Shown in pieces: positions 46,577-57,267 of a stretch of 64,000 bases of DNA. Source of the DNA: Reticulascus tulasneorum. Lineage: Eukaryota; Ascomycota; Sordariomycetes; Glomerellales; Reticulascaceae. Positions within the stretch are counted from its first letter, which is position 1, and every line of letters starts with the position of its first letter. The notes below the pieces were generated by a model, which was not told the origin of the DNA, searched no databases, and saw only the letters and a program-made list of their open reading frames with translations. The DNA lies in the NCBI GenBank assembly GCA_001557505.1, contig LSAX01000001.1, forward strand, positions 4,092,001 to 4,156,000. Direction: 5' to 3'. Both the position numbers and the translations under genes were made by a program.

Positions 46577-48304
46577 CTAACTCTTCACTTTAACAGGCTG
46601 AATCGTCCTCAAGTCTTCTAGTTTGCAGGCATAGATGGGGCTTACAGGCGGCAGAACACCATAAACGCCGCCTCTCCTTCGCCAAGGATGCTCTCGTCCC
46701 CCTTTTCTATTCCTCCTCAAGTATTTTCTTGTATTTGCCACCGTAATTGGCGGATATCTGAATTCCGATTCGTGGAACTCATTTGGAGTCAATGGCTGGA
46801 AATGGTTGACATGGTTGTAGAGAAGGGATACTTGACGCGCATTCTGTGAACCATGGACTGTCACCTCCCTGATGTGGCCTCCGATCTCCACGCCATCCTT
46901 GTTCTTCTTGAACTCCACATCGTATTGGAAAATCTGGATGTTGTAGATGTCGGCAGTGGCCTCTAGGATACTCGCTGGCATCCATGCGCCGGGCATATGG
47001 AGCAGCTGCCAAATGTTTGCTATAAATGGCTGTCCAGCAGTACTATTCCTGCATTGGTAAAACTTGCTGTTCATCTGTTGGTAGCGAAGCAGAAAGGGAT
47101 CTTCTTCGGGATCAAATTGAAGAATGTTGCGGAAGTGATCGTAATGGTGTGCTTTGATGGCGAGCCAGTTGGTAGAATCCCCAGTCAGAAGAAGCGAAAT
47201 ACTGCTCCAAACGCAGTTGCCCAGGTCAATATTGTGATTGCCGGCTCGATAAAAGACTATGTCTTCTACCAGCGGGAATCCTCGTAAGAGTGACGCCTCG
47301 CTTTTATAGCATTGCGAACTCTTCCAATTATGATCAAACAGTTCTTCCTGGCTCAGCAGGGAAGCCACTGAGCGCTCGAGATAGCCTTGTGGGATTTCAA
47401 CCACCTTGGCATTCACTTCGCTGCGAAACTCCTTAATATCGAAGCCTAGCTCGGTAAGCGGCCCAGGAATCTGCCGGTCTTTTCTGTTTTGGTATCTCAG
47501 TAGATATGAAAGTGTAGATGAAGGCAATGTTCCACGAAGACCGTAGAATTCCTGTTCCTGATGCTTCTCGCTGGGTTGGTTATCCTTGGAAGCCGTCACC
47601 GCTTCGTCGTCGTCATCGCTAATGAGGCCTATGACGTCTTGGTTTGAATGTTTTGGCATCTTGCTTGAGCTTGCGACAGCGGGACCAGGCGATACGGCCT
47701 CAGATGTTAAAACTTCTGATGAGGTAGTGTGATTGTGTCCGACTCCGAAGTCAAGAAAAAGAACAGGGTCCGTTTCAGATGGTGCTCGAAGTGGTTCATC
47801 TCTTCGGTATGTCTCTAGATTCTCCTCCCATGATTCGTGCTGTATCTGATTTCTTTGTTCTGTGGTAAAAGCTGATGACCTGGCCGTTTTTGGTGGCGAT
47901 GTCTCTTTGAAGTTGTCATCAATGCTGTCAGCACTGTCGCTGCGGCGCACAGCTCTCCCCTTGTTCTTTTTTTGAGGCGACGCCTCTTGATCGCTGTCAC
48001 TGACACTCTCAGCGCGTTGGTTGCCCTTGGCTTTTCCCTTGCCAGTTTTGGGCCGTAGAATCTCCTCATCGCTATCACTAATGCTTTCTACATCACTCTG
48101 ACGACGATTGGCTCTTTTCTTGCGCTTCTTGGGCAGTGAGATGTCTTGATCGCTACCGCTAAGGCTCTCAATATCGCTGTGTTGACCTTTAGTCTCTCTC
48201 TCAGTCTTAATGTTAGGTTTGTTATTCCCGAGTTTAGATTCGCTCGACGCGAGGACCTTCGCAGGAGAAGCATTGGACTTTCCGGATCTTGTGAGTGGAG
48301 GCAT
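46577..48304 (-). CDS. OTU-like cysteine protease candidate with SUMO-interacting motif (575 aa)
   Basis: Single exon. Residues 43-145 contain four imperfect repeats of about 26 residues, each an acidic Ser/Asp block ('SDIESLSGSD', 'SDVESISDSD', 'AESVSDSD', 'SDSADSIDD') followed by Pro-Lys and a basic stretch; these look like CK2 sites next to nuclear signals. Residues 222-233 read 'QDVIGLISDDDD', a textbook SUMO-interacting motif. The C-terminal domain at about 345-510 resembles an OTU fold: 'NIDLGNCVWSSISLLLTGD' supplies the candidate catalytic Cys364 in the G-N-C motif, and 'VSLLYNHVNHFQPL' supplies the candidate His501. Between them lie 'WMPASILEATADIYNIQIFQY' elements in the expected order. 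OTU enzymes remove ubiquitin; a SIM would direct this one to SUMO-modified targets. The domain call is by motif pattern only. It lies in tandem, 955 bp upstream of the NLR gene. The basic tail may bind nucleic acid. Confidence 0.6.
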   Translation of the reverse strand: MPPLTRSGKSNASPAKVLASSESKLGNNKPNIKTERETKGQHSDIESLSGSDQDISLPKKRKKRANRRQSDVESISDSDEEILRPKTGKGKAKGNQRAESVSDSDQEASPQKKNKGRAVRRSDSADSIDDNFKETSPPKTARSSAFTTEQRNQIQHESWEENLETYRRDEPLRAPSETDPVLFLDFGVGHNHTTSSEVLTSEAVSPGPAVASSSKMPKHSNQDVIGLISDDDDEAVTASKDNQPSEKHQEQEFYGLRGTLPSSTLSYLLRYQNRKDRQIPGPLTELGFDIKEFRSEVNAKVVEIPQGYLERSVASLLSQEELFDHNWKSSQCYKSEASLLRGFPLVEDIVFYRAGNHNIDLGNCVWSSISLLLTGDSTNWLAIKAHHYDHFRNILQFDPEEDPFLLRYQQMNSKFYQCRNSTAGQPFIANIWQLLHMPGAWMPASILEATADIYNIQIFQYDVEFKKNKDGVEIGGHIREVTVHGSQNARQVSLLYNHVNHFQPLTPNEFHESEFRYPPITVANTRKYLRRNRKGGREHPWRRRGGVYGVLPPVSPIYACKLEDLRTIQPVKVKS

Positions 48305-49053
48305 GATTCCAATTTTCCTTAGAGGTTAAGGTCGTTTGCCAAACCAGATTCACGAGTCTTCAGTATTTAACTGGTTTATGACCCGATGCTCTCATCCTGT
48401 AAAACAATGAAAAGCTGCCACGTAAGTAAACCCCGAATCCGGCGAATCGGGCAGACAAAGTAAAGCCATTTGTGTTCTTTGTCTATGTACGTGATGGATT
48501 ACTATGGACTTGGACTGCAGGGATTCATCCAAACCCGGGGAGCCAATGGTGCCACCACTTCGTACATTCCTTCTTCTATGTCACTTACACACTGGAAACC
48601 CCGAGTTCAGTTTGTGAGGTCTCTTCACAGGTAATCTAGAGAGTTGGGATACTCTGACATCTCATCTGTGCAGTAGAGGCCCAGGTGACGGTAAATAACG
48701 TATATTGAAAGACGCAGGCTTCAAGGCTCACGCCACAACTTGTGGGATCGAAGATCTTGGACAAAGAAACAACAAGTAACCCAATCAGTGCTGTTACTCG
48801 ATGCATGGGCTGTTTGCTCTGACAAAGAAATTCTCGATGTTCGGCATGACAAAGAATCGAGTTCCGCTAGGGAACCTGATTCCTTCATGCCCATGAACTA
48901 AGCATGACTGTTCTACAAAATAACTAGGGGGTTAAAAAGATACATACCTTGCCTAAGATACTCTCTACTCCACGGACATGATTAATATTCAGTCAAACTC
49001 AGAATAAACCCTATGTTATTTAATATATAAATAACCAATTTAGGCATAACTGT
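48305..49053. other. Intergenic, no gene seen
   Basis: Promoter region of the OTU-like gene and 3' region of the dehydrogenase gene, which ends in AT-rich sequence near 48960-49040. Only short frames. Confidence 0.5.
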
Positions 49054-50106
49054 CTACAACTCGGCCCCAAGAGCTGTGTTGTCCATAGTAACATTCGCCC
49101 AAATGGCACTCTTTAGCCAGAGCTGTTCCTGCTTGGCCACGTCTCGACTCTCCGGCGAGCTCTCGTCAGCCTCGAGAAGCGTAAAATAACCCCTCACTCC
49201 CGGCGCTACCTTGTTGGTTGCTATTTGTAGGAGGTCAACGGCCGCTTCAGCGGCCGAACGTAGTGTCGGGTCCTTCGCGAGCATTTCAGGGGCGAGCGGC
49301 TTGAGGAGGACGTTTCGTTGGAAGTCGACTAGGAACTGGGGGGTGTTTGTCTGCAGGGCGCGTGAGTCAGTGATGTTACCCGGGTTCATGGCGACGGCCG
49401 TGATTTCGGTCAGTCCCGCGACCTGGCGAAGTTAGCTAGGCTGCGAAGCGAGCTTAGCGTAGCAGAGAATGTATACCTTCTCCAGACGACGATTGAGGGC
49501 ATACATCCACGTCACCACGGCGAGCTTCGAATTGGCGTATCTCTGAAACCCGCGACCCATTGGATCACCCGCAATGGCCTCCTTGGCCAACTGATCGAGG
49601 TCTTCCGGAAACCCCGGCGGGTGCTGCTCAAGCTGATTTTGGCCGGGCAGGTGAGCATCGCTTGCAAGGAGGACGACACGACCACCCTCGGAAGAAAAAC
49701 TGCCAAGGAGGAGCAGAACCAGGGCGACATGAGAAATGTGGTTTATCTGCATCGTCTTCTCGAACCCATCCGCCGTCAGCCTTTCTTCGGCCTCTAGGTT
49801 CCAGAAGAAAGCATTGCAGACGATACCGACGAGAGGGGGCAGTGCTTTGCAGGCGATGTCGGCGGCGAGAGTCGCGGCAAAACCGTGCACTGCGGAGAGA
49901 TCGGCCAGATCGAGCTGGCGGATAGATACGCGGGCAGGTGGGAAGCCCTGAACTGTCTCGCGCAATCGCTTGGTATTCAAATCAGTGTCTGAAGGGTTAC
50001 GAACCGTCAGGACTGCTGTCAGATCCGGAGAGTCGGCGAGCAAGAGTTTCACGCTGGGGATGGCCAAAGAGCTGTTGGCCCCAGTGATGAGAATGGTTCC
50101 AGGCAT
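49054..50106 (-). CDS. Short-chain dehydrogenase/reductase (2 exons, 332 aa)
   Basis: Exons are 50106-49477 and 49422-49054, with a 54-nt intron (GTATAC/CGCCAG, branch-like CTAAC). The joined frame is 999 nt. It has the Rossmann cofactor motif 'TGANSSLAIP' (8-17, with Ala where the third Gly is usual), 'DLADL' near 66, 'CNAFFW' in place of NNAG near 97, the catalytic Ser in 'LLASDAH' (149) and 'YANSK' (Tyr190, Lys194). It therefore looks catalytically competent and probably uses NADP(H). The lack of the third cofactor Gly is shared by a mould subgroup with long C-termini. The gene is divergent to the Zn2Cys6 factor at 50685, with 578 bp between start codons, which suggests joint control. Substrate unknown. 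An ATG 8 codons upstream is also possible. Confidence 0.9.
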
Positions 50107-50684
50107 TGCGTGCTTGTGATCTTGGTACATCAGGCGTGAAAGATGTGGACAAGGCGAAAAAGAAAAGCCACTGTCTTTATGCTATAACAGTCAATGCACT
50201 GCGCGATTGACCACGCAATGAGTTGGCGGAATAATCACAGCATGCTGAGCACATCCGTGGGCTCCATGGACGGCGCGTAGAGACCTGATTGTCAATGAGG
50301 GCGAGCTGCCTCCCAGCCTGATGAAAGAACGTTATTGTCCCGCCGGGGAAGACAATCCCGCGGTAGCATGTTCACTCGGTATGCCGACTACCTGACCCGA
50401 CTAATATAGGTACGTAGTCTTAACCAATACCATGTCGAATAGCGGCACTAAAGCAGGACGAATGATGTCCCTGAAGGAGATGTGGGTCCGGTCTTCAGTC
50501 TTGAACCCCCGGAGTTCCACGGGTAGCGGGTGTCCGTGCGTCGCGTGGAGAGCCCCCTTCACCGTTTCGGCCAGACGTGCTCTCTAAATCGGCAGTAGCA
50601 GACCTGCCCACCTAACCCGGACATGCTGCATATTGATGCCCTCGGAACCCTTTGGACTCAATCAAGCAAGCCGGACTGCTGCCA
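50107..50684. promoter_or_regulatory. Shared promoter region of SDR and Zn2Cys6 genes
   Basis: This 578-bp region separates two divergent start codons. It contains several CGG/CCG triplets, the kind of half-site Zn2Cys6 factors bind, for example near 50340-50365 and 50500-50530. No well-spaced inverted pair stands out. Confidence 0.4.
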
Positions 50685-52709
50685 ATGGAGTTAGCCCCCC
50701 ATGCAAAGAGGCGCAGAGGTGAGCATCCCCAGGTCTCATCGAAAGCAAGTGCCAGCACACTAACCCCCGCCCGCCTCTCCGGCCAGCTTGCGATCTCTGC
50801 ACCACCAAGAGAATCAAATGCGACACCGCGAAGCCGACGTGCTCCAACTGCCTGCTATACGGGACTAGATGCACTATCACTGCTGTCCAGAGAGCCCCAC
50901 GAGCTCGGGCACAGGGTGGCGCTGCAGGCGTGAGGACGTCATCGGCATCGTCTGAGACGTAAGAAGGCAAGTTTCTAGCGTGTATGCAGCACAATCTGAG
51001 CATGGAAACAGTTCTGCCCTCCCCAATGGCATCGAGGCTCGTTTGGAACGCATGGAGGCTGTCTTGCAGGCCGTGGCGAGCCAAGCAAATAACTCAGGCC
51101 CCAAGTCTAGCGACTTCGGACTCGGCATGCCCGTCGCTGCGGATTCTGCCGCTAGACAGGAGAGTACGCTGCCCGATAAATCGAGCCAGGTAGCCCGGCG
51201 ACCGCAGCTTGAGCTGCCCCCGCTGGATGAGATCCTGTGCGTAATCGACAGCTACTTTCGGCATTTCAATTCCATTGTTCCCTTGTTCGACGAGCCGACA
51301 TTTATGCGGATGCTGCATGGCTGGTACTCCCTTCGAGGTACCCTCGAATGGGCCGCTATCAATGTAGTCCTCGCCATTGGCCACCGGGTAGTCGGAGGCT
51401 GTCCGCTGGATCATTGTGTCCTTTCGCAGTGCATCGTTAATGCCCGGTCTGCAGTACCGGAATCGATGATGCGAGTCAGCGACCTACTGGGCCTGCAGGT
51501 GCTTCTGGGCTTAGTTATTCTCTTTCAGGGAACAGCCATGATAGAGTACCACACGATCACTCCAATCCTGATGGGATCGGCAACACGCCTGGCCCAGTCC
51601 ATGCGACTACAGCTCCGGCCGATGCCCGGCACCATGACGGCGCCGGTGGCGTTACACCGGCTTAGAGTCTTCTGGATCACTTATATTCTTGATAAGGTGA
51701 CAGCCTCCCGAGCTCCCGCCCTTTGTAAACTCACAATGGTCTAGGATACGTCGTTCCGATTTAGGATACCGTCCTATTTGCGGGATGAGGACATCGATCA
51801 TCCCCTTCCCTCTTCTACCCCCAGCGACGGGGTTGGGAGCATCAAATCCGCCAACGGCGTGGCCGCCGTGAACTATCTAAACGTTCGCGTGCGGCTTGCT
51901 TGCATCCAAGGGCAGGGTTACGACTGGCTGTGCAGTCCACGCTCGCGCCGGCTTCCCGCCCACGAGAGGGCAAATAGGCTGTCGCGGCTGGAGGGCATGC
52001 TCGATCAATGGTATCGAGCGCTGCCGTCGGATTTCAGACCCGAAACACTCGTGGGAGCCCTCTCGGGACCTCCGCTCCTGCAAATGCTGACCTTGTTCTT
52101 TTCCCATCTTCATTGTCTACTGGTTTTGCACGATATCCAGGCCAACGACGCACAGTATATCGCTAGGGTCAGAACTACCGATTCGGCAGGACTGGACCAA
52201 ATGAACGATGGAGGAACGGATGCAGCATCTGAGTATCGAAATCCTCTCCCGCGGGGCTGGTTTAAATGCGTAGAACATAGCCGGGCCTGTCTGGGGCTGG
52301 CCAGCACCTTTGACCTTACCGATCATTTTGTTTGGTGAGGATTCACGCAATGTCCCAGAGCCGATGACAGCACTGACACGGAATCTTCAGGGCCAGCTCG
52401 TGCGCGCGTTTCTCCGCAGGCGTCGTTCTGCTAGTCAATCTCGTCGAGTACCCTGGGCACGCGTACACTGTCACCGATCAAAAGATCATCGACGGCGGTT
52501 TGCATGTTTACGACAGACTGATAGACTTTTCGGATCATGAGAAGGACACCCTGAGGGCCGACTTTCATGGTCTGAAATACCAAGCTCAGGCCGCCGCGGA
52601 GCGATCGGCCGAGGAGACAATGGCGGTATCTCTCGGTATTATTGATGACCAAATCTCACTCACTGACTTCTGGGAGGTTGGCCAAGGGGATGAGTTTGAT
52701 TTCCACTAG
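50685..52709 (+). CDS. Zn2Cys6 transcription factor (5 exons, 599 aa)
   Basis: Exons are 50685-50718, 50787-50958, 51012-51696, 51745-52334 and 52391-52709, with introns of 68, 53, 48 and 56 nt. The joined frame is exactly 1800 nt. The first splice completes the zinc cluster: after 'KRRRA' comes C-x2-C-x6-C-x6-C-x2-C-x6-C (residues about 13-40). A short linker coiled coil follows ('IEARLERMEAVLQAVASQ'). The fungal-specific regulator domain covers about 125-400 ('IDSYFRHFNSIVPLFDEPTFMRML' and 'RVFWITYILDKDTSFRFRIPSYLRDEDID', the latter restored by splicing intron 3). The C-terminus ends in 'FWEVGQGDEFDFH'. It resembles pathway-specific activators located inside metabolic clusters. The neighbouring SDR, and perhaps the amidohydrolase, are the likely targets. 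The second intron acceptor was chosen at 51011 because the nearer TAG would leave a 20-nt intron. Confidence 0.88.
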
Positions 52710-53139
52710 AAGGCGCCACTCGTAGGTTTTGGACCGGCATGCCATGTTTATGAATCAGTATCGCATTCTCAGGATTATAAAGCTCCAGACCTCTTGTATT
52801 ATGCACAGATTGGCGAATATTCTTGATGGCTATTCTTGGTGGTCACTATTCTAGCTCTATCACTCTTGATTCTATGGTCGCTGGTCTTTGCTCCACACTC
52901 TGCCATCCCAATGCTTTGTGTGAAATATGACGCCAAGTGGCAAAGACCACATGTGATCGGTGCGGCAGAATATAAAGACAGGAATAAGACGGGCACCTAT
53001 CCTTGTAACATCCATGCCCAATATCAAGCCAGCAACAGCCCAAGGAGATCGCCTACCATGCACTCAGAATGCTAGATCGTCAATGGACTAAGAGTAGAGG
53101 TAGATATGTTAGGTAGGCAGCAACTAAATTTGGCCACAT
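52710..53139. other. Convergent 3' region, no gene seen
   Basis: The Zn2Cys6 gene and the amidohydrolase gene end towards this 430-bp stretch. Only short frames. Confidence 0.5.
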
Positions 53140-54791
53140 TTAGATGTACACATTGCCGTACCCGTCGCCCGGCCCTCGCAGAACATCCACCCGGTCCGGC
53201 TCGACGACCGGGTGGCCGTTGAATTCGACCGGCGGCACCGGCAGCGGGAGGTCCCGCCAGATGGCCTGGAGGCGCCGGGCCGTTTGCAAGAAGCGCTTGC
53301 GAGCCTCGGGGTAGCCCGGGGCCACCAACTTGCCGCCTCGCTTGGCCCACTTGCCGTCAACCAGCACGGCCTCGATGTCACCGACGCTCGCGTGTAGGAT
53401 GACGGCGGCAACGGGGTCGACCCAGCCGAGTAGCGCCGGCGAGGTGCCATCCCAGACGAGCAAGTCGGCCTTGGCGCCGACGGCAATGATGCCAAGGTCG
53501 TCGCGCCGCAGGGCGAGGGCGCCGTTGCGCGTGGCGAGCAGAAAGGCCTGCTCGACCGACATGGGGTTGCTGCCCGGCAGCTTCCAACGCTGGAGCACGT
53601 CATAGTACCGCTCATAGCGCGCCTGCTGGAGCCAGATGCGAGCCTGCGTTAGGATGTCGGTGCTGAACGTCATGTGCGTGTCGATACCGAGGGAGGCCTG
53701 GTCTTGGATGAGGTAGCTGACCGGATGTGTCTGGCCATAGTGCATCTCTGACTCGGGCGTGATGGAGATGTACTGGTTGGTAGATCGTAGCAGGTCCGCG
53801 CCAGTTGAGGTCAGGAATGAAGCGTGCGAGAAGACGATAGGGATAGAAATGTTGAGGTAGTTCAGGGCGTGGATATCCTCAGGGGAGTTGCTGACTTGAA
53901 GCGCCAAATGTTAGGATAAGCCGCTCATTGGGAAAGGAGAATGAAGAGGTAGTTGATCAGCACTTACAGCCCCAAGGTCCCTGGAGGGAATGAGTCGTGA
54001 TGACCGACACATTGAGCTCCCTAGTCAACCGCCGTTAGCTCTCTTCATGGACTACTGTTTTAGGTTTCTAAGCATTTCCGAGTTCTCTCTTACTTCGCGA
54101 GCGCCATGATGTTGTTGATCTCCCCAACATTAGGGTTCGGGCCCCAGCCGTCGTAGGCAATGCCCAAAGTGGTAGGTGAGTCCTGCAACCCGACTTTCGC
54201 GGCCATGTCCCGGAAGATCGGGTACAGCTGCTCAACCGTGATCAAGCCCGTGATATTGGCAAAGGTGAAACCCCAAAAGACTCTCGCCCCACTGTCGATA
54301 CAGGCCTGGAGACCGGCCTCCGCGGCATCCTCAGACCATGTATGGGTGGCATGGTCGAGCGACGATGTGACGCCCGCGTTCAGGGCCTCATACAGACCCG
54401 CGAGCTGGCTGTCGTACACGTCCGTCGCGCTCCAGAAAAAGGGGGCGACGAACGAACTGTAGCGGCCGAAGAACTCGAGCAGGGTGGTGTTGGAACCCAC
54501 AGTCTTGAAGACCGTCTGCCAGCCGTGGCGGTGGGTGTCGATGAAGCCCGGCGTGATAATCTTGTCAGTGATGTCGACGATCTCAGCATCCGCGGGGACC
54601 CCGGTAGGCGCCGAATCAAACACGCCGGTGATGAGGTCGTTCTCGACCAGGACGGAGCCATTACGGATAATACGTAGCCCTTGTGTTTCTTCGTTGAAAG
54701 CAACGACTGTTCCCCCGCTGAAGAGTATCGACGCCGCACTCACTGCTGTGAGCAACACGGGCAGGATGGCGATTCCGTTGACATGCCTCAT
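53140..54791 (-). CDS. Secreted amidohydrolase, chlorohydrolase/deaminase-type (3 exons, 501 aa)
   Basis: Exons are 54791-54094, 54020-53968 and 53894-53140, with two 73-nt introns. The joined frame is 1506 nt. An N-terminal signal peptide is evident (residues 1-19, hydrophobic 'IAILPVLLTAVSA'). Then comes the beta-sandwich start 'ILFSGGTVVAFNE', and the metal-binding H-x-H in 'GFIDTHRHGW' (His87, His89). The third metal His is in 'VITTHSLQG', within the tiny second exon. 'VFSHASFLT' supplies a fourth, and the active-site Asp lies in 'GIDTHMTFSTD'. The C-terminal 'GIIAVGAKADLLVWDG' closes the barrel/sandwich unit. The whole set fits the TrzN/SsnA/cytosine deaminase-like amidohydrolases acting on C-N or C-Cl bonds. 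Secretion is unusual for that group but known in moulds. Substrate unknown. It lies downstream of and convergent with the Zn2Cys6 gene. Confidence 0.9.
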
Positions 54792-55737
54792 TTTCGCGTG
54801 TTCTGTCTGCTACAACTCAGGCTGAATGAAATCTAGAATGAGGGAGAAGAGTGGCATCGCGGGCAGAAGAAGAGAAGCATTGTGTGATTCAGGGTCCTCT
54901 AAGCTGTTGAACCGCTTCAGCTCCAGCCCTGGCCGTGCGCCTCGTGCCGCTGCTCCTTCGCTCCCCCTCACCCTGCGGTTGGATTGAGTAGCGTAGCGAA
55001 TTGTCGATGCTCCCGTAATCAATAAATGCAGACTCCCTGTCACCTAACCAATGGTCTCCCGAATATGCTCGCTTGGCACTGCAATAAATGCAGGTTCCTT
55101 GTCACCCGTCCCGCCCTCAAGGATATGATGCAATCGCTGCCAAAATTCTGGGGTTGAGGGCATATTCTAAAGCAACGTTATGCAGCTCCTCTCTACCTTC
55201 ACGGAAGATCCCCAAACCGTTCGTCGCCCATTTGATGAACCAACTGAGGGCATTAGCTGGAACTCGTTGAGGCTAGGCTCAACTTGTCATTGGCCATGCC
55301 GGAATTGAGCGAGAACCATTTAAGTGCTGCAGGGATCTTCACTTTGAGATGAACCGTTCATTCCAATACCTAGCGAGTCAATTTGATTAGTATAGAAATG
55401 TGCCACATGCTGCGCCTGAGGCAAAACGGATCATAGCGACTAGTACCATGTTTTCTTTTACTCATGAACTATACGAGAAGTCTACGTGGGCCACAGATAG
55501 GCAAATGCAGTCCGAGATGTTTAGTCTCTATCATATGGCTTCAATACAGACCAGTCAAGTAGTCACATTGTGCTCGGAATAACCTGTTCTCGAGCGTGGC
55601 TGGTGTCCCCTAAACCTGCCAGCTGTGTGGTGCGAACTCCCCCCCAGCTCACTAAACCCAAGCAAACATGTCGCGTGAACTTTTGGTTGTCGCTGCAGCA
55701 GTGAAACAAGTTGACTGAGTTGGAAACCGTGGCCATC
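54792..55737. other. Intergenic, no gene seen
   Basis: Promoter of the amidohydrolase and 3' region of the hexosaminidase. A 22-base phrase, AATAAATGCAG followed by a CCTTGTCACC-like run, occurs twice near 55020 and 55085 as an imperfect direct repeat. No gene. Confidence 0.5.
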
Positions 55738-57267
55738 TCACTTGAAGTTGGCCATCAGCAGAGCCTGCTTCGCTAGCCGGGCCTCCATCGTACGCGGCTT
55801 CCCGGGAGCATCGGGTCGAGCATCCCACGGGCGCGGACCGCTAAGGGGACGATAATTTACCCCAAGCGCGTCCAAGCGCGGCAGATGCTCCTTCAGCCGG
55901 GCACTGAAGTCCTCGGCGGCGTTCTTGTAGGTCGGTTTTCCCCAAACTACCTCGGCGAAGGCGCACAGCCTCGGATAAGTCATGTAGTCTACCTTCCGAG
56001 CACTCTCCATCTGCTCCGTCCAGATGTTCGCCTGGGCTCCGATGACCTTCTTCTCTTCGTCCTTTGTCAGTCCCTGTGGAACTGGATCGAAGGCGTATAC
56101 ATCCTCTACCGTGAGCACCGTGCCATACGGTGTAGGCTCGTCCTTTTCTTCCGACTGGCGGAAGTCAAAGTATGCTGCAATATCTGGGCAAGCGACAACT
56201 TCAAATCCTCGCCGCGCCGCAATCGCGGTCGGTTCAAAACCCCTCCATGCCGCTATCAACACGTCGGCAGGGGTTCGGTCTCCGCCAGCTAGAATCTCAT
56301 CCCATCCGTAAGTGCGGCGACCACTCTTTCGTAGGTGGCTTGCCATCTGCCCTACGAACCATCCGTGCAGAGCGTTCTCGTCAGGCAAGTCGAACTCCTT
56401 CATTCGGCCCTGGACATCTGGGTTCGCCCTCCACTCATCATGGGGACACTCGTCGCCGCCAATGCCAATGAACTCGCTAGGGAATATCTCGCAGAGAACA
56501 TCGAGAACATCTTTGCAGAAATCTAGTGTTTTGTCCGACATGTTGAGCACATGAGTCGACCAGCCCCAGCCCTCCTTGACCTCTATCTTTGCTCCGCTAC
56601 CGAGTTCCGGATATGCCGCGATGGCCGCTTGCATATGCCCGGGCATGTCAACTTCCGGAACCACAGTGATATGTCTCTTCCCTGCAAACGCCACAATCTC
56701 TGCCAGGTCCTCCTTGGAGTAGAAGCCTCCGTGCGGTCGTGCATCATACTTCCCATCCTCGCCGTGTATAACGGCGCCGAGCATCGTGCGTTTACGCCAG
56801 CACGCCACCGTCGTCAGGCGCGGCCACTTACCGACGGGCAGCCGCCAGCCCTGGTCATCCGTCAGGTGTAAGTGTAGAACGTTGAATTTGTGGAAAGATG
56901 CAAGGTCTAGAAAGCGGAGCACATCCGGCAGCGGCATATAGTGGCGCGAAACATCTAGCATGACGCCTCGCCAGGCGAAGCGCGGGGCGTCACTGATGTG
57001 TTGGATGGGTATCTGCCATGGGCCTTCAGATTCGGGGCCGGCTTGGCGGAGTGACTTCGGCGGAAGAAGCTGCCGGAGTGTCTGCGTCCCGTAGAAGATC
57101 CCGGCTGCAGAACCGCCGATCACACGCGCGACACTGTTGCCGGATGTACCAATGTCGAGTGTGTAGCCCTCACGTGGCAGCGACGGATCGATGGAGATTT
57201 CGGGATCCAGTGCCACTAGTTCAATGAATCCCTCCCCTTTGGCAATGGACTTTGGTTGAGGAATCAT
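55738..57267 (-). CDS. GH20 beta-N-acetylhexosaminidase, bacterial-like and intronless (509 aa)
   Basis: Single exon. A GH20b-type N-terminal domain ('GYTLDIGTSGNSVARVIGG', about 35-65) leads to the TIM barrel starting at 'RFAWRGVMLDVSRHYMP' (96-112). 'VLHLHLTDDQGWRLP' (130-144) and 'ITVVPEVDMPGHMQAAIAAYPEL' follow. The catalytic Asp-Glu pair is in 'GGDECPHDEW' (Asp272, Glu273). Substrate-pocket tryptophans occur in 'YGWDEI' (322), 'AAWRG' and 'NIWTEQ'. It cleaves terminal N-acetylglucosamine or N-acetylgalactosamine, for example from chitin oligomers. There is no signal peptide, whereas the usual mould enzymes are secreted, about 600 aa long and have introns. The 'PHGGFYSKEDLAEIVAFAGKRH' wording and compact size recall actinobacterial enzymes, suggesting horizontal gain. 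Start chosen: ATG in CAAAATGA context. Confidence 0.93.
   Translation of the reverse strand: MIPQPKSIAKGEGFIELVALDPEISIDPSLPREGYTLDIGTSGNSVARVIGGSAAGIFYGTQTLRQLLPPKSLRQAGPESEGPWQIPIQHISDAPRFAWRGVMLDVSRHYMPLPDVLRFLDLASFHKFNVLHLHLTDDQGWRLPVGKWPRLTTVACWRKRTMLGAVIHGEDGKYDARPHGGFYSKEDLAEIVAFAGKRHITVVPEVDMPGHMQAAIAAYPELGSGAKIEVKEGWGWSTHVLNMSDKTLDFCKDVLDVLCEIFPSEFIGIGGDECPHDEWRANPDVQGRMKEFDLPDENALHGWFVGQMASHLRKSGRRTYGWDEILAGGDRTPADVLIAAWRGFEPTAIAARRGFEVVACPDIAAYFDFRQSEEKDEPTPYGTVLTVEDVYAFDPVPQGLTKDEEKKVIGAQANIWTEQMESARKVDYMTYPRLCAFAEVVWGKPTYKNAAEDFSARLKEHLPRLDALGVNYRPLSGPRPWDARPDAPGKPRTMEARLAKQALLMANFK

Noticed and set aside
50959..50978. 20-nt intron in the second Zn2Cys6 gene
   Set aside because: Far below the size range spliced by fungi; the acceptor at 51011 gives a normal 53-nt intron in the same phase.
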